Position numbers and translations under genes: made by a program. Source: Nansenia antarctica (Eukaryota > Chordata > Actinopteri > Argentiniformes > Microstomatidae). From it: DNA of 64,000 bases. The notes under the pieces are model-generated. The model made no database searches, was not told where the DNA came from, and saw only the letters and a program-made list of their open reading frames with translations. This document shows positions 20,806-32,850 of this stretch, piece by piece (position 1 is the stretch's first letter; each line of letters starts with the position of its first letter). The stretch covers positions 47,267,302 through 47,331,301 of the forward strand of contig OZ022342.1 in NCBI GenBank assembly GCA_963989245.1. The letters are read 5' to 3'.

Positions 20806-23800
20806 GGTGAAACAGTGAAATCCAATTAGCGCATCAGAGACTTCATCTCCAAGATGGCTGTGTATTCTCTGTACGTGTATGGTGCGTTTGTTTGTCCCTT
20901 TCCCTGTGTGGAAGTACAGGTTTGCTCCTATTTCCTTACAGAAAGCGATAGCCAGTACAAACACATCTGTGTCAGGACTGCTGATCACAACATGTGAGCT
21001 ATACTGTGAGGCATGTGCACAGTGAAGCAACAGCCGGGTGTCTGCCTCCTCCTGTATTGAGAACAGTGTGAGCAGTGGTAAAACCTCAAGTTCTGTGCCA
21101 CTGCTGTTGACTCTGATCACATGACACTCAGACCCATGTCCAACAATCAAAGTGATGTCTTGAATTTGGTCTTTCCTGGACTTGGACCATGTCTCAAAAA
21201 GAAACTGTTGTAGATTGTCTTTGTTTTGGCCACAAGCCAAGAACTTGGACCATTGTCTTGGTGTCTTCTGGTCAGCTGAATATATTGTTGTCAACTGACA
21301 TCCTTTTGTTGCTCGTCGACCTCGTTCTGCGTTCTTTATACTCAGTGTTGTGTAGGTGTCAGGGACAAAATGCACCACTTTAGATTTACTCACTTTGACT
21401 GTGTTGATCAGGTACATTAGTGCACTGTTGGCAAATCTTCCAAATGTATCTTGGGGTTTCATAGCCTGTACTAGTGCCATTGCATCCCACACCCAGGTTG
21501 AGCCATCAGGGATTTCAACTGTGGCTGGTGGATTTACTGATCCTTCTAGAAAGTGCATTAATTTGGCTTTGTCAGTTTTCACAAGAGAGCCATCTATGTT
21601 CGCAATTGCTGCAGGAAAGGGTCCCAGACTATAGACCAGCATTTCCCCTATGTCTATCTTCCTCACTGTTCCCACAACAATAAGCCTTGCGAAGAGATCT
21701 CTGTGTGCTTTGAGGGCTATCTCCTGGCCTCTCACTTTGGTTACACTTGAGGTTGCCGTGTCCTTAAATGTCTTCAGTTTCATCTTTTTCACTGGAGCAT
21801 GAAATTCCACCTCATCGGTTATGAGGCGTTTCTGAAAGAATTCAACAAATGCCTTCTCACCTCTCTCCTTTGCACTCAACAGATCAGCAGAGACTTCTGC
21901 TGATGCTACCTGACCTGATGTAATATGGTAAAGGTTCTTTTTTTCAAGTGTTTGTTCGAATGGGTTCATCATGTTTTGTATGGTTGACATTATGCTCTGA
22001 ACATCTTTTTCATCATGTTCCTTTCTTTTTTCATCCAATTCTGTTCTCTGTGTCATTGTCGTGTTCTGCCCAGCCATATCCTTGATCTCCATTGTGATGG
22101 CTGCTCTCTCATGCTGTGTTAGTGTCCACCTGTGGACTGCACCCTTGTTCAGTGAAAAACCGATAAGCCCACCTTTGGTCTTCGAATCCCTATGACCTGG
22201 TCACATGCAGTGCCTGAGAAGCCATATGTTTGTTGCCTCTGTGCCACAAAGTCACCCGACTGTACCTGTGTGTAGATTATCGGATGAGTATCCTTTAGAA
22301 TGCTCATCTCCTGCCAGTATGCTGATAGGTATCTACTGTAGTTGATTCTGTCATAGGAGAAGAACCATGGCAACATGATCCGGATGCTGGAAAGATGCAG
22401 ACCCCAATTGGCCTCTCGTGTAGCCCTGATAAAGGACAGCAAGTCCTCTACCATTTCAATGTAGGAATTCCAAAATTGGAATGTCTTACTTTCTTGTTGT
22501 TTGTTGAATTTGTCATAGCCTTCAACGATTGTGTTGAACTCCTGTGATTCAACAATGGCTTCAAAGTGGTCTTCAGGGAAGGCTCTCTGGAGATCAGTGG
22601 CAACTGTTAAAGCAATTTCACGGCAGTCTTGAGGTAGGGTCTCAAGGTATTCATGCCAGCGTAACCTGTGTAGTGCCTCACATGTCAGCTTGTGGCTACG
22701 GATGCTTCTGTTATATTGGTGACCTGTTATAACTCCTCCAACTGACCCAGCAGCAATAACATCAGCCTCGATCAGGATGTCTTGTAAGCCAGCATCTCCA
22801 AAACGTTTGCCGATACAGGACAGAAATGCCATACATGTGTGAAACTCCCCCATTCTAACTGTAAGCCTTTCCTTGTATCTTTCACTACTCCATCGTATCT
22901 CTTGAGCTTTAGCATAGATGGCTTGGTCAAAGACTAGAGCTATCTCCTGAAGTTCTAATTTGTCTGCAATTTCTGTCGACCTCTTAAGGATGGTTTCTAC
23001 AGTTCCCAGTTCTGTAGGACTTGCATCAATCACTGGAAGGTACCCAGTGTTTGTTGGTGTTGGAACTGGACATCCGTGAATGAGTGTGTTAAAACCAGTC
23101 CATCCAGGAAGGACTTTGCCATGGACTGCAGTCTTCATTAAGAAGTAGGCACTGTCTAAGGTTTGTGCTGCTTTCCTGGTAAGCATGTGGTTCTCTAAAT
23201 CTAGATTAACTTATTTTCCAAAAAGTTGTGGGCCTCTCCGCTTTCCTCTGGTGTACGTCTCAAGATTAGTCGGGGGTGGATCCAGAGACCTCTTCCTTGT
23301 TTTAAGTAGATACTGATGATCAGGAGTAGGGGTAGGTGCAACACATGGAATCATTTTTTGAATAATTATGCCATTAGTGTTGTGTGTAGTCCCCTTGCCA
23401 GATAGTGTTTCCTCTCCAAAATCATTATTGTCCCAAACCAGAGTTGCTTGCAGCTTTACTTGGATGTTTTGGGGGATGTATGTGACACCTCTTTGTAACT
23501 GTAGCTGTGCTAAAGCTGTGTCGTGTTCTAACACCTGAGAATTTGAGGAACAATGACCAAGACCATTCAATACACTGATCAGATGAGCTGATCCTGTCAT
23601 GTGTCTAACGGCCATGGCTAACGAACAATGTTTGGGCATGAGCCATCTCCCTTTCATTGTTAGGTTCATGACATCCTGGCAAGTAGATATAACCTTCTGA
23701 GTCGCCTCTTCACTTATATTGACTCTTTTGTCATCAGTAGAGGGATCGGTTGACATGCCTTTGGGGTTTCTTTTGCATGCATCCACTATCACATCTTTCA

Positions 23801-24951
23801 GTGTCATGGCTGCATGGAACAACAGTCTTGTCTGATTTGTGTCATCTGTTTCAGTTTTTGTGTCGTTGTTTGTGCTGTCTTCATCTGATGATGATGATGA
23901 TGATGATGATCCAGCTGTGGCAACTTCATCTTGGACTACATGTGGTGTCACATTTTTCTTTAGGTACATAAATTGTGTGTAGTTGCGGTAACATCGGAAA
24001 TGGTACATTGCCTCTGAGACAACAAGATCCATCCCGCCGCCTATTTGGATGAGCAGATTTTCATCTTCACGTGCCTTTGCTGCAGCAAGCAGCTGACCAG
24101 CTGTCAGTGTTTCACACAGTTGAAGATTCTCCTTGACTCTCTTCCGGCTGTGGTGAACTGTGAAATATTTGTCCCGTCTGCATATTATGCACTGGGCGGG
24201 AAGAAGATGTGGTTTTTTATTTAGGCTGAACGTAGTGGTAGTCTTTGAGCGGAGAAGTCTAGGCTTTGGTGGTGTATCATTTTCAGTTTGACCTGGGAGA
24301 GAGAGAGAGAGAGACATATGATACTCTATGCATTGTAATAGTAATGCTTCCAAAGTTATAGCCTAGTTTATTTACAACTCTCCTAATCTGTTTCCCCAGG
24401 TAACCCCAGATGCTCAGCCCTGGACTGCACTGCCATTGATGCCTTGTTCATATCTTGTTCATGTCATATCTTAGCTTGTTTATATCATATTGTTAATAAT
24501 GTTCATGTCATATCTTAGCTTGTTTATATCATATTGTTAATAATGTTCATGTCATATCTTAGCTTGTTTATATCATATTGTTAATAATGTTCATGTCATA
24601 TCTTAGCTTGTTTATATCATATTGTTCTTATAAATAACTTATATTGCTATAAAACACACCTGCAGCCTCCTGTACAGATTTTTCCCTTCTCTTGCGGGCT
24701 CTTTCAATGTTTCGTATGTTGGCATACTGCATATAGCATTGTCTATGATAGCCAATATTAGCTGGCACATCTGGAATGTAACTGTCTACTACTAGGTTAT
24801 ATTTTTTTACAGCCCTTTCTGCAATTTGGCTTTCTGCAGTGTGAAGATTCACCCACTGTAGAGAACAATGTACAAATTTGGTCCAACTTGCATCTGAAAA
24901 TGCTATAATATTGTCCGTTCGGTTTGTTAAATGCATACAACACTCCATCAT
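20806..24951 (-). pseudogene. Multi-exon gene with FEN/XPG-like nuclease motifs, broken
   Basis: Exon A is 24951-24660 (ATG at 24951). A phase-1 intron 24659-24293 (GT and AG ends) leads to exon B at 24292, which reads on to 20806. Exon A/B carries possible metal-binding clusters (CIICRRDKYFTVHHSRKRVK; MYHFRCYRNYTQFMYLK). The middle (23186-22149) has LPGWTGFNTLIHG, EIALVFDQAIYAKAQEIRW and IGKRFGDAGLQDILIEADVI. The C-terminal part has IQEEADTRLLLHCAHA, VISSPDTDVFVLAIAF and FHCFTGCE, matching in order the acidic blocks of FEN/XPG nucleases (EAEA, EDMD, GCD). Breaks: TAA at about 23213-23211 in an otherwise continuous frame, a frameshift near 22165, and truncation at GCE where the Rex1 tail begins. 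From memory the family is large, multi-copy and uncharacterised in fish and cnidarians. It may be mobile; no inverted ends were found. Confidence 0.75.
24457..24627 (+). repeat. 44-bp tandem repeat, four copies, in intron
   Basis: Units start at 24457, 24501, 24545 and 24589 and contain GTTCATGTCATATCTTAGCT and TATCATATTGTTAATAAT. Located in the only intron seen in the FEN-like gene. Confidence 0.93.
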
Positions 24952-25397
24952 TCATCACATCTCGTTATTTTCCCGCGGGGTTAACAGCCAGTGTTTACAT
25001 TTCGGGGTCCTAATGAAGCCGTACTCGAATTCTGATTGGTTTATCAACTAGAGCGACCAGCGATGTGCCTGAGCAGACAGACTATTAAAAAATAAGTTTG
25101 TGAAAATCTCCGACATAAATACAGCTGAAAACAAATTGTTATAGACTTAAGAGAATTACTTAATATCATATGTAAGAGATCGTTTACTCTGTAGATGGAA
25201 AAAGATAAACTTCGCGATAAACGCATTCGGCCCACCACCTATTTCCGACTGAGGTTACTTAAAGAAAAAACCTCAACTATGGAAGTCATTTCTTTTGAAT
25301 GTACTTTTTTGATTTTCATATTTTATGTTACTGTATATAGTTATGTTTTCAGGTCTTGGGTTTACTGTGGGATTAGACTTACCGCATTTGGTATTGC
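24952..25397. other. Upstream flank of FEN-like gene and 5' end of L1
   Basis: No convincing gene. It contains the promoter side of the minus-strand gene and, towards the right, the probable 5' UTR of the L1-clade LINE whose endonuclease begins near 25410. Confidence 0.4.
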
Positions 25398-26111
25398 ATG
25401 TTTCAACAAGAATATAGGATAGTTACACTTAATGTCAACGGGTTACAAAATCCAATTAAAAGAGGAAAACTCATAGCTAAGATGAAAAGAGAAAATCAAC
25501 ATATAATCTTTTGGCAAGAAACTCATATGGTGCGAGAGGAGCATGACAAACTTAAAAAGATGGGATTCAGAAACACTTTTTACTCATCCTATGCCAAAGG
25601 ACGTGCGGGGGGTGTTGCAATATTGATTCCGAACAAAGTGGCTTTCCAAGCCTCCACGCAAATTAACGATAAAGACGGTTGTTTTGTTCTGGTGAAAGGG
25701 ACTCTCGATTCTAAGGAAGTAACACTGCTTAATGTTTATAGACCACCAGGACGGGACAACTCATTTATTAAAAAAATATTCTATATAATCGCCACAGAAG
25801 TCACTGGTACTCTGATCTGTGGGGGGGACTGGAATGTGCAACTGCACGCCGCCCTAGATTCATCAAACCCAACAAAAAGAATGAACCCTGAATCAATACA
25901 TGTAGCAAAGTTGTTTAAAGAGATTGGCATGTTTGATGTGTGGAGGGAACTCAATCCCTCAGTGAAACAATTAACTTTTTTCTCTCATCCTCACGCGGTC
26001 CATTCCAGAGTTGACTATTTTTTTATGTTTACCTCAGAGAGGCAGAGGATTATTGATTGCAGCATAGGGGTTAAAGATGTGTCGGATCACGCAGGTGTAT
26101 ATTTGAGACTT
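25398..26111 (+). pseudogene. L1-clade LINE ORF2, endonuclease domain
   Basis: YRIVTLNVNGLQNPIKRGKL opens an APE-type endonuclease of the L1/Tx1 style. HIIFWQETHMVREEHDKLK, GRAGGVAILIPNKVAF, GGDWNVQLHAALDSSNPTKR, HSRVDYFFMFTSERQRI and VKDVSDHAGVYLRLF follow in order, so all expected active-site blocks are present. The frame is cut after LRLFL by the RLE-type LINE pair and resumes at 30224 (NLDSQPRNTVWRLNTSLLND). Confidence 0.9.
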
Positions 26112-26584
26112 TTTCTGAGTCCACCAGGCAAGCAGTGCTGCTGGAACTGACAGTCCCGTGGGAAGACCGCTTGGAAGAAGCCTTTGAGAGGAAGCTCTCC
26201 AAGTACGCGGGACTGGTCAGTGACTGCCAGCAGGCTGGGTGGAGAGCGAGGTGTTTCCCAGTAGAGGTTGGTTGCAGAGGATTTGCAGCCCGTTCCTTGG
26301 CCAGAGCCTTCAGCAGTTTGGGCATCGATGGAGAGAGAAAGAGGAGAGCCATCCGCAGTACCACCAATGCGGCAGAGAGAGCCTCTAGATGGCTGTGGCT
26401 CAAAAGAGGAGAGCCATGGAGTCATGGTAGCTAGTTAGCCATCTGGACACAAGCTGGGGTCTGATCAGCCCCGGCTGGGTCACCTGGAGGAGGGTGTATG
26501 ATGTTGAAAGACCCGAAACGCCCGATGATTCCAGGAACATCACTGAAGATGTGTCCAGAGGCATCAGTAGATGTATGTACACAG
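26112..26584 (+). mobile_element. RLE-type LINE, 3' end only (first of two tandem copies)
   Basis: Carries the last 99 codons of the element ORF (LLELTVPWEDRLEEAFERKL to ERASRWLWLKRGEPWSHGS) and the 3' UTR ending TAGATGTATGTACACAG. It repeats 29752-30223 almost base for base; the one difference I noticed is CGCCCG at about 26519 versus CGCCTG in the downstream copy. It is joined directly to the 5' end of the next copy. Confidence 0.92.
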
Positions 26585-29500
26585 CGAACCCCCTGAGTCA
26601 TCAGTGACAGCCAGGAAAGACTGGATGACAACCATGAAGAGTGTGGTGACTACTGGAGAGTCAGTGACAGCTCGGAGAGACGGCGACCGGGGGCAGAACG
26701 GGCTGGCAACCCAATCTGTGTCCTCTGAGAGGAGGACCCTAACAAAGCTACGATGAACTTAATGGAAAAATACCCCCAGGGGTGCCCGAGAGGGGGGGAG
26801 GATGAGCACCCCAGTCGGACGGACACAACGGTAACAGACTTAGGCAATGGACAAACGACTATGAGCAAGCAGTGTACATGCGGTAAAATCTGCAAGAACA
26901 TCCATGGCTTAAAGATCCACCGAGCGAGGATGAAATGCCCGTTAGGAGTAGAAGCAACACAACGCACAGGTGTTCAACCTGGTGAGACGCAGGAGGTGCC
27001 AGGCCCGGAGTCACCCCATAGTGCCCAGAACCTCCAAGTGTTGCAGTCTAACCCCTCGAGCATCAAGTCCGACCGGAGGCGGATCAAATGGCCAGCAGCT
27101 AGCATGACTTCACTGTGGAAGCAGTTCGATGACGATGTCGACCAAATTCTGGAGGTAACGGTGAAGGGCGAGGCTGACAGGAAGCTACAGGCGATGACAA
27201 CAATCATTGTCAACATTGCAGCTGAACGGTTCGGCGTGGAGGAGAAGAAAAGCTCCGGAACATCTTACGTAAAGAACCAAAGAGCTGCAAAGATCCATAA
27301 CATCAGGCAGGAGATGAAAGCGCTGAAGTCCCAGTACAAGGTGGCAGGAGAGGAGGAACGCACTGGCCTGGCCCAGCTAATGTGCATCCTACGGAAAAAC
27401 ATCAGGATTCTCCGCCGGGCTGAGTGGCATCGGAGGCGGCGGCGTGAGAGGGCACGTAAACGTGCTGCATTCATAGCCAACCCCTTCAAGTTCATGAAGG
27501 ATTTGCTCGGGCAGAAGCGCAGTGGCAAACTGGCCTCCTCGCAGGAAGAGATAGACCATCATCTGAAGCAGACGTACAGCGATCCCGCAAGAGAGCAGGA
27601 GTTGGGAGAGTGCAACATCCTCATAGACCCCCCTGAACCGGAAGAGCAATTCGACATGTCGGAGCTGCAGCTGAAGGAAGTCAGGGAGGTTGTCCGCAAA
27701 GCAAGGGCAAGCTCTGCTCCAGGACCGAGTGGCACTTCATACAAAGTGTACAAGAACTGTCCCAAACTCCTGCTGCGTCTGTGGAAAATCCTGCGAGTCT
27801 TCTGGAGAAGGGGGAGGATACCTGAACAATGGAGAGTGGCTGAAGGGGTTTGGATCCCGAAGGAGGAAAACTCCACTCAGCTAGACCAGTTCCGCATCAT
27901 CTCCCTGCTGTGTGTTGAGGCAAAGGTTTTCTTCAGCACTGTTTCCAGACGGCTGTGTACCTACCTGGCAAAGAACACCTACATCGATACATCCGTCCAG
28001 AAGGGCGGTGTGTCAGGAATGCCAGGTTGTCTGGAGCATACCGGCGTGGTGACACAGCTCATTCGGGAGGCCCGAGAGAACAAAGGCAACCTGTCAGTGT
28101 TGTGGCTTGACCTGGCAAATGCATTCGGCTCCATTCCACACAAGCTGGTTTAGTTCACCTTGATGAAGCATCATGTCCCCAGCAGGTGCAGAGACCTCAT
28201 CGCTGATTACTACAGCAATTTCAGGATGAGGGTCTCTTCAGGAGCAATAACATCCAGTTGGCACAAGGTGGAGATCGGTATCATCACAGGGTGCACTATC
28301 TCTGTGACACTGTTCTCCCTAGCCATGAACATGCTCACCAAGTCTGCTGAGCCAGAGTGCAGAGGGCCCCGAACGAATTCCGGACAACGGCAACCACCCA
28401 TCAGGGCATTCATGGATGACCTCACAGTCACGACAGAATCAGTCCCAGGCTGGCGGTGGATTCTGAAGGGACTCGAAAAGCTAGTGGGGTGGGCCCGGAT
28501 GCGTTTCAAACCCGCCAAATCAAGATCTATGGTGCTGAGGAAAGGGAAAGTGGAGGACAAGTTCCGGTTTACCATCACAGGCACAGCCATCCCAACTATC
28601 ACAGAGAAGCCAGTCAAGAGCTTGGGCAAGGTTTTTGACTTCTCTCTGAGGGACACAATATCCATCAAGTCGACCTGCACTGAGTTGGATGGCTGGCTGA
28701 AATCCGTGGACAAGTCAGGCCTACCCGGGAAGTTTAAAGCCTGGGTTTACCAACATGGCATTCTTCCCAGGATCCTGTGGCCCCTCCTTGTCTATGCGGT
28801 CCCTATCTCAACAGTGGAGACCTTAGAGAGGAGGGTCAGCAACCACCTCCGGAGATGGCTTGGATTACCAAGGAGTTTGAGCAGCACCGCACTCTATGGG
28901 AACACCAACAAACTGCAACTGCACTTCAAATCCTTGGAGGAGGAATTCAAGGTGACAAGAGCCAGAGAAGTGGTTCAGTACAGGGACTCAAGTGATCCGA
29001 AGGTGGCTAATGCAGGGATCCAAGTGAGGACTGGCAGGAAGTGGAGGGCAGAGGAAGCTGTTCAAGAGGCAGAGGCGAGGCTGCGTCACAGGAGCTTGGT
29101 GGGAGTGGTCACACGAGGTCGAGCTGGGCTTGGATCCTTTCCAACTCCCCAAATGAACACCAGGGGGAAGGAAAAGCGCCGCCTTGTTCAGGAGGAGGTG
29201 AGAGCAGCAGTGGAGGAGACAAGAACCTGCAAGGCAGTGGGAATGAAGCAACAGGGAGCTTGGACGAGATGGGAGAATGCGATTGAGAGGAAGGTGACCT
29301 GGGCTGAGCTTTGGAAAGCCGAGCCTCACCGCATCAAATTCCTCATCCAGGCAGTCTATGATGTGCTTCCAAGCCCGTCAAATCTGCACACATGGGGCAT
29401 AGCAGAGACACCAGCATGCCAACTGTGTTCCAAGCGAGGAACCCTGGAACACATACTCAGCTGCTGTACAAGGGCCCTTGGAGATGGACGGTACAGGTGG

Positions 29501-30223
29501 AGGCATGACCAAGTCCTGAAGACCATTGCTGAAGCCATCAGTGCAGGACTTGTGTGGGCAAAGCAGTTCCGACCCTCCAAGAAAACCATCGCCTTTGTCA
29601 GAGCTGGGGAGCAGCCAACCCCTGCCAGGAAAACATCTGCAGGCATCTTGACCTCTGCAAGAGACTGGCAGCTGTTGGTTGACCTTGAACATCAGCTGAA
29701 GTTCCCCAGCCACATTGCAGTCACCACCCTGCGACCAGACATTGTTCTCTTTTCTGAGTCCACCAGGCAAGCAGTGCTGCTGGAACTGACAGTCCCGTGG
29801 GAAGACCGCTTGGAAGAAGCCTTTGAGAGGAAGCTCTCCAAGTACGCGGGACTGGTCAGTGACTGCCAGCAGGCTGGGTGGAGAGCGAGGTGTTTCCCAG
29901 TAGAGGTTGGTTGCAGAGGATTTGCAGCCCGTTCCTTGGCCAGAGCCTTCAGCAGTTTGGGCATCGATGGAGAGAGAAAGAGGAGAGCCATCCGCAGTAC
30001 CACCAATGCGGCAGAGAGAGCCTCTAGATGGCTGTGGCTCAAAAGAGGAGAGCCATGGAGTCATGGTAGCTAGTTAGCCATCTGGACACAAGCTGGGGTC
30101 TGATCAGCCCCGGCTGGGTCACCTGGAGGAGGGTGTATGATGTTGAAAGACCCGAAACGCCTGATGATTCCAGGAACATCACTGAAGATGTGTCCAGAGG
30201 CATCAGTAGATGTATGTACACAG
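26585..30223 (+). mobile_element. RLE-type LINE, apparently full length (second tandem copy)
   Basis: Starts directly after the 3' end of the truncated copy (ACACAG|CGAACCCCCTGAG) and ends at the same ACACAG, after which L1 coding resumes. It contains a 168-base leader, one long ORF and a 3' UTR. Its insertion into L1 left no clear target duplication (at most CTG). The order is 3' fragment then complete copy, head to tail. Confidence 0.88.
26753..30073 (+). pseudogene. RLE-type LINE ORF: zinc finger, RT, restriction-like endonuclease; one stop
   Basis: About 1106 codons in one frame, broken only by TAG at 28151-28153. Near residue 42 a Cys/His finger reads CTCGKICKNIHGLKIHRARM. RT blocks: KARASSAPGPSGTSYKVYK, GVWIPKEENSTQLDQFRIIS, VLWLDLANAFGSIPHKLV, GIITGCTISVTLFSLAMNM and the catalytic AFMDDLTV. 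The C-terminus has CQLCSKRGTLEHILSCC, a CCHC-like gag knuckle, then LRPDIVLFSESTRQAVLLEL and TVPWEDRLEEAFERKLSKY. The PDIV...ELTVPWEDR...KY arrangement is the restriction-like endonuclease of R2/NeSL/Hero-type LINEs. Such elements nick a specific target and prime on it. The premature stop lies between the first catalytic Asp block (LDLANAF) and the MDD block. Confidence 0.88.
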
Positions 30224-31259
30224 ACTGAATTTGGATTCCCAACCCAGGAACACAGTCTGGAGACTTAATACTAGCCTGTTGAACGACTGTCAGTGTAAGG
30301 AATATATTAAAAAGGGAATTGAGGAGTACTTGGATTTCAACGCTAGTGAGGATATATCATCAAGTATTTTATGGGACGTGGAGAAAGCTGTGATGAGAGG
30401 AAAACTTATAACGTGGGCTGCCAGAAATAAAAGAAATAAGCAGAAACAAGTGTCAGACTTAACAAACAAATTAAAAACCCTAGAACAACGACATGTTGAG
30501 TTAAATAACCCCCAAATATTAGAACAAATACAATCAACAAAGCAAAGATTAAATAAGATACTTGATGAACAAGTGGAGATTAAACTCAAATACATTAAAC
30601 ATAAGTACTATGAGGTTGGGCCTAGAGCTAAAAGATTGCTGGCATGGAAATTACGTAAACAACAAAATGAAAGATCAATCTTTCAAATTAGAGATCCCAA
30701 TACCAATGCAATGTGCTACTCCACAGAGGATATACAACAAAGTTTTGAAAAATACTATAAGGAACTGTACTCTCAACCTGAAGCAGCAGAACCCTCAGTC
30801 ATAAAACACTTCTTGGAATCCCTTGATTTACCCTCAATAGGAGTAGAACTAAATAAATAGATGACACAGGAAATTACAGAAACAGAAATAGACAATGCCA
30901 TATCTAGACTAAAAACAAATAAGGTACCAGGAGGAGACGGCTTTCCAGCCGAATGGTACAAAATATTTAGAGAATTACTGATACCTACACTTAAAAAATG
31001 TTTCAACTGTGTTCTTCAGGGTGGAGAGACTCCTGTATCCTGGAAACAGTCTATAATATCTGTAATCCCAAAGGCGGGAAAGGACAAGACGGAATGCAGT
31101 TCACATAGACCTATCTCTGTCCTAAATATAGATTACAGACTATTTGCATCAATAATGGCAAAACGACTAGAAAACATACTTCCTGATTTGATTGACACAG
31201 ACCAAACAGGTTTTATCAAGAACAGGCAGACGCAAGATAATGTGAGACGTGCCCTATAT
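30224..31259 (+). pseudogene. L1-clade LINE ORF2, linker and first RT blocks
   Basis: Continues the L1 frame after the RLE insertion: ARNKRNKQKQVSDLTNKLKT (coiled linker), FQIRDPNTNAMCYSTEDIQQ, then AISRLKTNKVPGGDGFPAEW, SIISVIPKAGKDKTECSSH, RPISVLNIDYRLFASIMAKR and QTGFIKNRQTQDNVRRALYL. TAG at 30858-30860 interrupts an otherwise open frame. It is cut at 31259 by the hAT derivative and resumes at 33037. Confidence 0.9.
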
Positions 31260-31666
31260 CTGATAGATAGGGTTGGGTACCGAAAATCGGTACCGGTAGG
31301 TACCGGTTACTTTACATTCGGTATGTACCCGTACCGAATCGCAAAGGAGATTTCGGTTCCTCATTTCGGTACTTTTCTAAAAAAATAAATCTTCCCCTGG
31401 TGTCCGGTGTCATGCAACAGTCAACCACACGTGACTTGAGTCGTGACGTGAGTGACATCGCCTGTTTCCAATTTCCAATCAGTGCGTGCATGGTAGTGAG
31501 GTGAGCAGTTGTGTTGAGAAGAAGAAGAGTGAGTTTATAGTAAGTGTAGTAATATAGTTAGTGATTGTATTATTGTATTATTGTATTGATATTATTATTA
31601 TCATCATAATAATCATAATCATATTATCTAATTTCGCTAGCTAGCCTAGCTACGAGGTCACCGAGA

Positions 31667-31972
31667 ATGCCGAAGACCGCAATGAAGACCGCAATGAAGC
31701 GTTCTAAAGTGTGGCTGCATTTCACCCGGCTCGATGAAAACAACGCGAAGTGCTCAAAATGTTTTAAATCATTCGTGTGTAAAGCAGGCAACACATCGAA
31801 CTTGATGAAACACCTGACAACGCACGCGATACATTTAAGGGTAGAAGGGTGCTCCGTGTTTGACAGCTTGCGCAAGTTCACCCGCCCTTCGGCTGAGCAG
31901 CAAGCACCTCCGGAGAGGGGGAGGCGGAGATCGCCATTCCCATTGAGGATGATGATGACAGCATTTCCTCAG
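31667..31972 (+). pseudogene. BED zinc-finger exon of hAT transposase
   Basis: RSKVWLHFTRLDENNAKCSK, CFKSFVCKAG and SNLMKHLTTHAIHL form a BED finger (C-x2-C ... H-x3-4-H), the DNA-binding head of hAT transposases. After GRRRS the acidic stretch EIAIPIEDDDDSISS is in another frame, so a one-base shift has occurred. A splice donor (CAG|GTTAGT) follows at 31973. No catalytic core remains in the element. Confidence 0.82.
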
Positions 31973-32317
31973 GTTAGTAATAATGTTTCCGTTTATTTAT
32001 TTAAAGAGGGGGACAGTGGACATTCGCCCTCTATGATTTCTTGTTTTGTTTTATTTAACCAGGAAAGGGACGGGGGATTGAGAGATTAAACATGCAGGTA
32101 GGTAGGCCCAGGATGGATGGTGTTAGCTGGACTGGGGGAGGGGGAGTAGGGTGAGGGGTGTGTGGAGGTCAGGCAGACCGTCTGATCCGCACCCAAGCCA
32201 CCCCAGGTGTTGTTATGTGGTACAGCATTCAAGAGGGTCCTATCCAAGACAGGCAGCAGCAAATATTTAGCTACAGTCAGTAACATTACTTAACCTATGT
32301 TTATATTGTTGGCTCAA

Positions 32318-32850
32318 CAATGTAACTGTGGTTGTAGGTGTAACTGTGGTTGTAGGAGTAACTGTGGTTGTAACTGTGGTTGTAGGTGTAACTGTGGTTG
32401 TAGGTGTAACTGTGGTTGTAGGTGTAACTGTGGTTGTAACTGTGGTTGTAGGAGTAACTGTGGTTGTAGGTGTAACTGTGGTTGTAGGTGTAACTGTGGT
32501 TGTAGGTGTAACTGTGGTTGTAACTGTGGTTGTAGGTGTAACTGTGATTGTAGGTGTAACTGTGGTTGTAACTGTGGTTGTAGGTGTAACTGTGGTTGTA
32601 GGTGTAACTGTGGTTGTAGGTGTAACTGTGGTTGTAACTGTGGTTGTAGGTGTAACTGTGGTTGTAGGTGTAACTGTGGTTGTAACTGTGGTTGTAGGTG
32701 TAACTGTGGTTGTAACTGTGGTTGTAGATGTAACTGTGGTTGTAGGTGTAACTGTGGTTGTAGGTGTAACTGGTTGTAACTGTGGTTGTCGGTGTAACTG
32801 TGGTTGTAGGTGTAACTGTGGTTGTAGGAGTAACTGTGGTTATTGTGCCT
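32318..32850 (+). repeat. 12/18-bp minisatellite TAACTGTGGTTG(TAGGTG)
   Basis: An irregular alternation of TAACTGTGGTTG and TAACTGTGGTTGTAGGTG, with TAGGAG and TAGATG variants. Both unit lengths are multiples of three, so several frames stay open: Cys-rich CNCGCR and Val-rich VVVGVT on plus, and Gln/Leu-rich QLHLQP on minus. They are not genes. Confidence 0.95.

Noticed and set aside
28988..30064. Minus-strand frames of 113-228 codons over the RLE LINE
   Set aside because: Antisense shadows of the well-supported plus-strand ORF with RT and endonuclease motifs.
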